This document shows, one piece after another, positions 8,601-17,600 of a stretch of 19,566 bases of DNA; position 1 is the stretch's first letter, and every line of letters starts with the position of its first letter. The stretch lies in contig JADHWR010000018.1 of NCBI GenBank assembly GCA_016783355.1, forward strand, positions 1 through 19,566. Reading direction: 5' to 3'. The notes under the pieces were generated by a model. It did no database searches. It saw nothing but the letters and a program-made list of their open reading frames with translations, and was not told the DNA's origin. The position numbers and the translations under genes were made by a program. The stretch is from Candidatus Omnitrophota bacterium (lineage in GTDB: Bacteria > Omnitrophota > Gorgyraeia > Gygaellales > JAHJCI01).

Positions 8601-11600
8601 GCTGCCCAGGATAAAAAATTTGAGCAGAAGTTAAAAGAGAATAGACCAATTAAAGATTTTATGCATATTGGGCCTAAGGGTTTGCTTTTAGCTCAAGAGG
8701 TAAAGGTTGCAGGAGAGATTCAAGGCGTGGTTACTAATTTAAAAGATAAATCCTTAATTGCTCAATATAAATTAAATCAGTTTGCAGCAGAGAACGGGCA
8801 TCTAAAAGCGATTGACATAGAATGTTCTTACTGGATACCCAATTCAGTATTAGAGAAATTTTTAGATTTAACCCAGAAGGATGAGAATAAGAATAAGGTT
8901 AACCCGGCCCAGATCTCTCCTACAATTGCTAACCTGAGATCTAATCGGGAAGGAGGAGTTACTTATAAATTATCCGGTGGCGAAGACAAGTTAATCTTTA
9001 GTCTGAGTAATTTCACCCCACAATTTAGCCCTTATGGAGAGGGAACAAAACTACGTCTTTTATCAACAGATGTCTTTTATGCGGGTACTTCTATTAAGAC
9101 CGAGGAAGTAATGCTTAATGAGAAGAGTCTGTTTTTCCCAATCAACGACAATAATCCTAATGACAATCTTTATATAGAATACAGACGCACCAATCCTGAT
9201 GATCCTTACTCAGTTGTCCCTCACTTTATGGCGGATTCATTTTTAAAGTATATTCATGATTTAGAAATGACTGGTGAGGTTGAAGTCTCCTTACCCAGTC
9301 CAACGGGCGGGAAAGAATTAATTGCTGAAGGAGAGTTTCTTGAAGATGCGCCACTTAGAGCCCGTGGTATTATGTGGTCAAGCTTAGACCGTAGGAGATT
9401 TGTTGGTAGCGAAGATAGTATGGATGTATGGGGAAAATTTAAAACTACAACAGAAATCAATGGCAGGCAAGAGGTAGTTGTTGCTGAGTTTGGCCGGTGG
9501 GGAGTCAAAAGAGCTAAAGACGAAGCAACCGGAAAAGAAGGGATTATTTCTTCCGGACCAGTATTAACTGAAGGAGAGATTGCTTTAAAAGATGTATCCG
9601 AACCTGTATTCTGGCGGAATATTTTAAAAGAAAAATTTAATCCAGCGGTTGTAAGAGTATTTGAAGATTCTTCAGAAGATTATTCAGATAAACCAGGCAG
9701 CATCTCTTTAGGGATTGACCCCCAGGAGCAAGGTTTACTTATGCATAGTAGCCAGAAGAAAGGAGATGGAGAACTAATCTCACACAATTTAGTTTTAGGA
9801 CTAGGTGGAAAAAAAGGCTGGTCCCATCTTTTGCTTTTTGAGGGAATCTCAGAAGGAGGAATACAATTTACTTCAACCTTAGCAGAGAAAGAAAACCATT
9901 TATATATAGAGGAAAATTCCCCAGTTCTTAGAAGCGTGGTAGCTTCTTTGCCTCCTTATCAAAAACACGGTGAAAGCGGTTCGCTTTCCGTATATTATAG
10001 CCAGGATAGCCAAGGTAGATTAACCCGTCTAAGTGGGGAGTTGGGAGATTTAAGTTGGAGAAATGGTGTGCCACTTAGTCCCAATAGAGCTAAGGGTGCT
10101 CGTGCCAAAGATGACCAGCCCAGATTAGAAAGAAGCCCGGATGGAGAATGGTATGTCTTTAGTAAACGTTCAATTATTCCGGGTAGTTTTAAGGAGAAAC
10201 ATTATGAAATTTGGGATGGAGATAGAGGGTGGATACCAATTAAGGCAAAGGATGTTCACGATAAAAAAGGTGGGGGTCTAGGGAATTTAGTTTGGGGAGA
10301 TGTTGAAAGGCTTGTAAGAGTTCCGGTTACCGGTGAGACAATCAAGAAATGGGTAGATAACGGAGATGCCAAAAGAGCCATAAATAGATATGATGGAAAG
10401 GTAAGAAGTGCAGAAGGGGCTAGCGAATTCTATCTGTTTTATCACGAAGAAACCCAGAAATGGATTCCCGTTCATAAGGATGATGGAGTAATAAAAGAAA
10501 AAGGAGGCGGTCATGGGTGGGCTCCTTGGAAATGGGGTTTGTGGAATTTAGCCAGCGATGATAAAGAAGTACGCATAAGGGATTCTAAGGGGCAAGAGTT
10601 TATACGTTGCATGGATGAAGATAAAATTAAAAGCTTAAAAGAAGAATATTTTAAAAATCCGGGTAAATTAAGCTACCATAATGCTGAGTGGAGATATATT
10701 AACCGCAATAATTATACTATCTATGATGGTGATAGAATCTATTATGTAGATGGGAAAAGGTTAACTCCTTATCTAAATCAAGCCCACCGCCTTGATAATA
10801 GAGCCCTAGAGCCAACGCTCCTACACCTAATGGAGGTAAACAAGTATGCCTCAGACCTTAGTAAAAATATAACGATTTTCACTGGAGAAACTGTGGTAAC
10901 TCTAGTTACTTGGGCATTGGCTACTCTTCTTACTCCTACAGAAGCGGTTCCGGTAGTCGGTCAAGCAGTCCATGGTACCTCAATAGCAGCTGCGGTTGCA
11001 ACAACCGCGGCTACGGCAAATACCGCGCGTAAGATTTGGGGTGTAACGAGAATAATACAAGCTGCCAAGGCAACACACACAATTAAAAGATTAAGCAGTA
11101 TATCAGCTTTAGTGAAGACTGTTCAGGCAGGACACAATATAACAAAGATTAGCGCCTTACTAAGTCTTGGGGCAATGGGTGTAACAGAAGGGATTTCAGA
11201 ATACCGATACGGTGAACATGCTGATCCTTTAGCCTTACTTAAGGTGGGAAATTCTGTTTATCAGACCACTGCATTGATTTATCTTGCTGGCTACGGATTA
11301 ATGCATATTCCCCAACTTGCCCATGTGGTTAATACCGTAAATAATAGCCTTAATATAATTAAAGGTACAAGCACTGGGGTAAAGGTGGCAAATGAACTAT
11401 TCAAAGTAGGCGTTTTTACCGGTGGTGGCGTGGTAGGTGGAAATGTATTAGGTTGGGGGAAGGATTATCTACAGGGTAAGTCTATTGATTGGTTTAACTG
11501 GGATAGAACCCTTGCTGGCGGCACAACCGGCCTTATACTCTACCTTAGTCTTCCGGGAGGTCCCTTATCACGGGCATTTAATAGTTGGGCAAATAAGTTA

Positions 11601-14600
11601 GGCAGTTCCGCGATAAGAGGTTCTTATGTAAGCCTGGCAAATCGGCAAGTCTTTATTCCTTTAACCTTACGTACTTTTCCCTACCATGCCCTAAAAGGTT
11701 TAACTTATCGTGCAGCCCAAGTCTATACCATGCAAAAACTTATTGCTGCACCCACTTTCTGGTTATTATCTAAAGCCGCTTCCTTATATAATGGTACTGA
11801 TTATGACCTTGATGTTTTGGCTCAGTGGATGAGCCCGCACAAAACAGATTTAATACTTTTCCCAACCTTGGGTCTTACCGGTCAATTAGTTGGTGCAGGA
11901 ATTAAGCCTCACCTGGGAACAGTCAACAAAGCCTTGGGTTTCGGGAAAGGCTTTAAACAGGGCTTGCCAAATACACTGGAGAATCTTGGTCGCTTAATTG
12001 GTCACAGCGGTAAGGGATGGTACTTTTCCACTGCACTTAGGGGTTGGGGAGGTTTGGGTTTACACGGCCTTCGCATATCCCTACTTCAAGTTCCTATTTT
12101 AGGTGGTTCATGGGCTTTTGACCAATTAGATCCTGTTTTAGAATCACTGGACCATTCAGGATTCTTACCTGAATTTAACAAAAACACCTTTGCAGCCTTT
12201 AATCAGGGATTAAGGAAGAATAATGCAATGGAGTTGGCGGAAAAGGAATTAGAAGGAGGAAAAGACAAGGTTGAAGAGATTGCCCGTAAAGAAGGCTTCA
12301 ATGGCGTAATAGAGACATTAATGAAAAAGAAAGGAGCAACTGGTTCTGTTGATGGCTTCTTAAGAAAAAATGTCCCAGGCTTAACTTTTGAGTGGGGATA
12401 TGATACTAATGTATTTAAAGTAGGTATTAATTCAATTACTCTTTTTGGAGAAATTGATAATCAAGGTTTTTCTTTTGGTTTTAATAAACGCGCCCTCTTT
12501 AACTATATCTATGGTGCATTTTTCTACGGTTTTGGCGCACCTATTGGTAAGGGAATGGCTAATATTAAATTTTTAAATATTGGTAGAGTAATTCAATATG
12601 CCGGCAATATTGAAGGTGCGATTTCTGGCCGTTTAGCCCAAGGGATGCAGGGTAAATTAGGAAAGACAGCTTTAGGGAGTAAAACAGCAACAGTCATTAA
12701 TGGTGTGCTGGGAGCTATCGGTGAGGAGTGTATTTGGGAACAAGCGGCTGAGATTTTTACAGGACCGATTATTGGTCTACCTATAGCTTCATTTACTGGT
12801 GATCCACGTCTGGGCGCTTTGGCCTCAGAAATAGTGCAAGAGGTCATCTTTGGGGAGGGAGGAGGTTCGCGGAATTATATAAATAAAGCAGGAAAAGCAG
12901 CACTATATCAGGGACCAATGCCCGCAGCAAAAGACTTGGTAGGATTAATTGGGAAGAGTGGTCCCCAGGTAAGAAAAGAATTGGTGCATTTAAGAGATAC
13001 TTCGGGTAAAAATTATTTTACTAATATGGCAGAAGTTGATGAGTTTATCGCTTTTCTCCAATATAGAGGAAGGATAACTCCAAATGGTGAAGTAGGTTAT
13101 ATAGGTAAATTAGCGATTAATTCTGCAGCTGAGGCAGAGGCAGTGAATGGCGGGGTACCTGTTCCTATAGCCGCAGATGGAGCAAGAGGAGTTATTCCTG
13201 AACGGGTACAACAAATAGTAGATAAAAGAGTTGCTCAATTAGAAAGAAAAGGCACAAGGCCTGAGGTTCACAGTGGCAATAAATATGAAATCCGTGAATA
13301 TATAGATAAAGATGCTCAAAACTTCCTTGGCAGAGAAGGTATGGGTTATACAAGAGTTGATAGTAGTGGTAAAAAGGTTACAGTATTAGTTCATAATGGA
13401 ACTCTCGATACTCGCTTACATGAAATAGCTGAATTGCGTGTTAATCGACAGACAGAACTTATCCGAGAAGGAAAATTACAACCTTCGCAAGAGCTCAAGA
13501 AAGGATTAAAAATCACAGAAGAATTAAGTAAGTTAAATAAAACAACGCTGGCTCATGAGTATGTACAGAGCATCTTAGGATACAAGGCAACGTCTCAAGG
13601 CAAAGTGAATATAAGCACTAAAGAGCAACTACCCAAATTTGATGTGTTTAATCCGCAGCTTACAAGAGGTCCGCCTTCATCTGTCTCTGTCAGTCAAAAT
13701 ATTGGCATTATTGCTTCAGATGGTTTCAAGTCAAGACAAAATTCAGAAGTAAAGACAAATCCAGATAACGATAAAAAGGTAAATCGGGCTTTGAGGGTGG
13801 CAGAGGTTATTGCCGAGAATATAGGTAAGAATTTAGGATTGCCTTCGCAGGCTATTATCGAAACAAAGGTAAAGAAGGAATCTTGGAATCCATTTACAAA
13901 GATAAGAGAGAAGCAAGAAAATAAAATCAAGGGCTTAATTGAAGAGGGTTATACCATTGCCCTAGGGAAAGACTTTAAAGAAACCCAGCCTAAAGTAAAT
14001 CCTCGCCAGATAGCCTTTACTTATGACCTAACAGAATCTATTTTAAAAGGTGAGCATCCAGTTGAGGGATTAGACTTAGGTGAAGGTAAGACTTTGGCTG
14101 TAAAAGTAGCCTTTTATGCAGCAATCGCCATTCTTCAGGCAAAATATAAGAAAGGCATATTAGGATTTAATATGCCGTATATGAACCTTTTAGAAAAAGC
14201 CATTGAAGAAACCCCCGAGTTGCTTAATGAAATGGCTAAAGCAATGCGTATTGAACTAGTTAAACAGGCGAAAGAGACAGACCAGGCAGAACTACCAAAT
14301 CTTACATACAAAGTTATTAAAGAAGGACCCAAAAATCAGGATACCCCATTTGTTTTAAGGCTATATGATAGTGATACATTAGAGTACATCGCTCAGGAGA
14401 TTACTCATAAGCGTATGAACCACAAGGTATTAACTGAGGTTAGACATTGGCACTTGGATGAGCTTACTGATTCCTTGGGTAGACCTAATCGGATTATGGC
14501 TATGGCTGAGGCCTGGAAAAATATAAAGGATAATCCGGAAGCTAGAAAATCTGCGGAGGAATGGGCTAAGTTTGTAAGAAGATTTGTTCAAAAAATGGAA

Positions 14601-17600
14601 GAGTCAACTAAAGGCCGAGCAGCAGAAGAAATATTTACCAATCCTGTAGACCCGCGGGTCAATCAGGAAAATCCTCGCCACCGCATCTTCAAGGCAAATT
14701 TTGTAGAGAAACTTTATGCTTTATATGAAAAAATGCGCTCAGAGATCCCTGAGAGTTTTGCTAAGGAATTTGGAATAGGTAATAAAAAAGGATTTTTAAA
14801 ACTGGCAAATCTCTGGGCAGATTCTACAAAGTATCGCTTAGGTAATATTTATTCTGCGCCCGAGAGTCCTTTGGGTTATACAACTGCTGATCCGTTTGGT
14901 GGAAGTTTTGAAAAAACCCATCTTCCTGATAATTTCCAATCTGCAATTGTTGCATATAATATGGCAAGAATACAAGGTTTTTCTGAAGAGGATACAACTC
15001 GGGTAATAGTCAATGCTTTACTGAGTAAAGAAACCGAGAGAATCTCCTTTATTGATGTTTTAAAGATGATTAAAAAACATGCTTCTTATATGACTGCTAC
15101 TACGCGTAAGTATGAGCCGTTATATAGAATTTTAGGTGTTACACCCAGGATATTTAGCGAAAGAAGCTTGATTAATTTAGAATCAGGGAAACTTAAGGTT
15201 TCTGGGGCTTGGACGCAGGAAGAAACCATAAATAAGTTATTAGAGGATATTTCCGATAATGGTGCGGATGCTCAGGCAGTCTTTGGTAACGATTGGGAAT
15301 TAATAAAAGAGGCAGTAGATAAAGTTAAACAGACTGGGTATAATGTAGAGTTTATTGATGGAAGCAAAGTGCGCACCGAAGTTCAGGGAGAATTGAATGC
15401 GCTAAGACAGAGAATAAAGAATGGCGAAAAGATGATTGTTTTTATTATGGGTAGTCCTATTGGTTCAAATATTTTTGAACTTTCGAAAAAGCTAGGAACT
15501 GCCGCAACTCATCAGATTACTCTGGCTGGTAGAACGGATTTGACCCAGTTTTTAGGCCGGGCAGCTACCCAGGGCAGAAAAGGTCCACGCAAAGGTAAGC
15601 CTGCTTGGTATTTAACTATTTGTTTAAGTCGAGACAACCAACTTACTGAGTCACAGCGCCTTCAATTAAGAATGCTTGTTGAGCAAGGTAAACACACTGA
15701 AGTTGCCAAGGCGCTTCTTGGGATTACTGACCAGTTAGACCTCTGGGATGTTTTAGAAGCAAGAGACAGAGTTGCCGTAATAAAGTTTATAAAGGCCACT
15801 CCGAAAATTATGGCTGAGATTAGTAAGAAATTCGGTTTGAGTGAAAAGGCAACTCATGAGATTAGTGTTAAGATACTAAAGTCAAATATACAAGACCAGT
15901 TAACCAAGGCGATTGAAGATGCGAAGCAAAGAGGACTCTTAAATGTAAACGATAAAGACAATGCAACCTTTAATTATTCTGATAATGTAGAAACGAACAA
16001 TCTTTGTGATCAGCATAAGGCAAAGATTTCAATATTAAAACAACTCTTTATACTCAGTTCTTTAGTACAACCTGAAAAAATAGAATCAGAACTTAAGCCA
16101 GAAAATTTGGCGCAAAAGGTGAAAGACTTAACACAAAAGATTTATGAGGCAAGGATAAAGCAAGAACAGAATCAGGCTCAAGGCAAGGATAATCAGCAGC
16201 AAGATAAGAAGAAACCCGAGCCGCCAGAGGAGCCAAAAGGTCCTTCAACAAAGGAGACAAAAAGAGAAGAAACACCAATTGTCCCAGTTGAACCTACATC
16301 TACTAAGTTGCCTGCTGCGAGAGGTCAAGGACAGGGTCACTATATACCTATTATTACTCCAATGCTACATCTATGGCAAGGTTTGGTTAATTTGGCAAGG
16401 CCAAATATTGCCTATGCTGCACAAGAATCAAAGAGAGAACAAGCAGGTACAGGAGTTTCACATCTTACCCGAGGACCAACCATAAATGGCGCGGCTGCGA
16501 TTTGCGCAATCGCAGGTCGTGCAATTGAACAAGCGCGCAATTTATGGAGTAAATTAGTTAGTTATCTGTATAAATTAGGCTTTGGTCTGAGCAATTTGGC
16601 CGAAGGCGAAAGTGCCAGAGGTGTAAATAAAGAAGAAAAAGGACAAAAGCAGGGTTCGGGAGGTGCAACACCTGTAGGAAACGCAGGAAGCACTGAAGAA
16701 ACCAAAGGCCTAAGTTCTGCTGGTAACGGTAACGGCAAAGGTGGTTCTCAAGGTATAACTGGTAGAAACAGACAAGAAGAGAGACCTCGCTTAATTGAGA
16801 GGATAAAGTATCGGCTTCATAAACTACCTCTTAAGATTCTTGCCGGAAATCAGAATGCCCGTGATCCACCAATTAAGGGCCGTTGTTTTGTCTCTAAACT
16901 GCGTGAATTACTTCGCAAGTTATTTGTCATTCCGCAAAGAAAGAATTTTGAATTAGTTCATCCTGCCTCATTAAGGAATTTCTTAGAATCCCTCAAAGGC
17001 AAAAATCCCACCATTTTAGGCTCTCTGTTAGGCTTCTTGACTAATGATGGCCTACACATTATAATTGATATGTTGAGAAAAGCGTTTCACAAAACACTTA
17101 CTCATGCAGGAAATGAACCAGGGGTAAATGGCGAGATAAAAGAGATTGAAGCCAGGTTTGAAAACTTGGTCAAGTTAGAGGAGAAAAAGCAGGATGATCG
17201 GCAGGGAACTGAGAGAAAAATAGCTCTACAAATAATTCGCCGAATAATTGAGCTAAAGCTAAAGAAGAAAAATACTCTCAGCAAAGACACACCTAAGGAA
17301 ATAGATGAGATTACTAACCTTATTAAAGCCTTGCCAACGGAGCAGAAAGAAAGATTTCAACGCCGGTTCTGTGCTTACTTGGGGCCTTACAGTAAAATCT
17401 GGCAGGAACTGAGCAAAGAGAAGCCTGATTTAAGAGAGGAAATAGAGGGAATAAGAAAGAAAATAACTGAAAGCGAAAAAGAGCATCGGAAAGATAAGGA
17501 CAAAAAAGCTAAAAGAGGTGAGGTTAGAACAATGTGGTGGCTGGATGAATTAGAGGAAACACAACGGAAACTTAAGCAGGCAGAGGAAGAGAAGAAGCAG

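Noticed and set aside
13776..15650. A stand-alone secA gene
   Set aside because: There is no start, ribosome binding site or frame change at its borders; it is continuous with the giant frame and its motif VI is degenerate.
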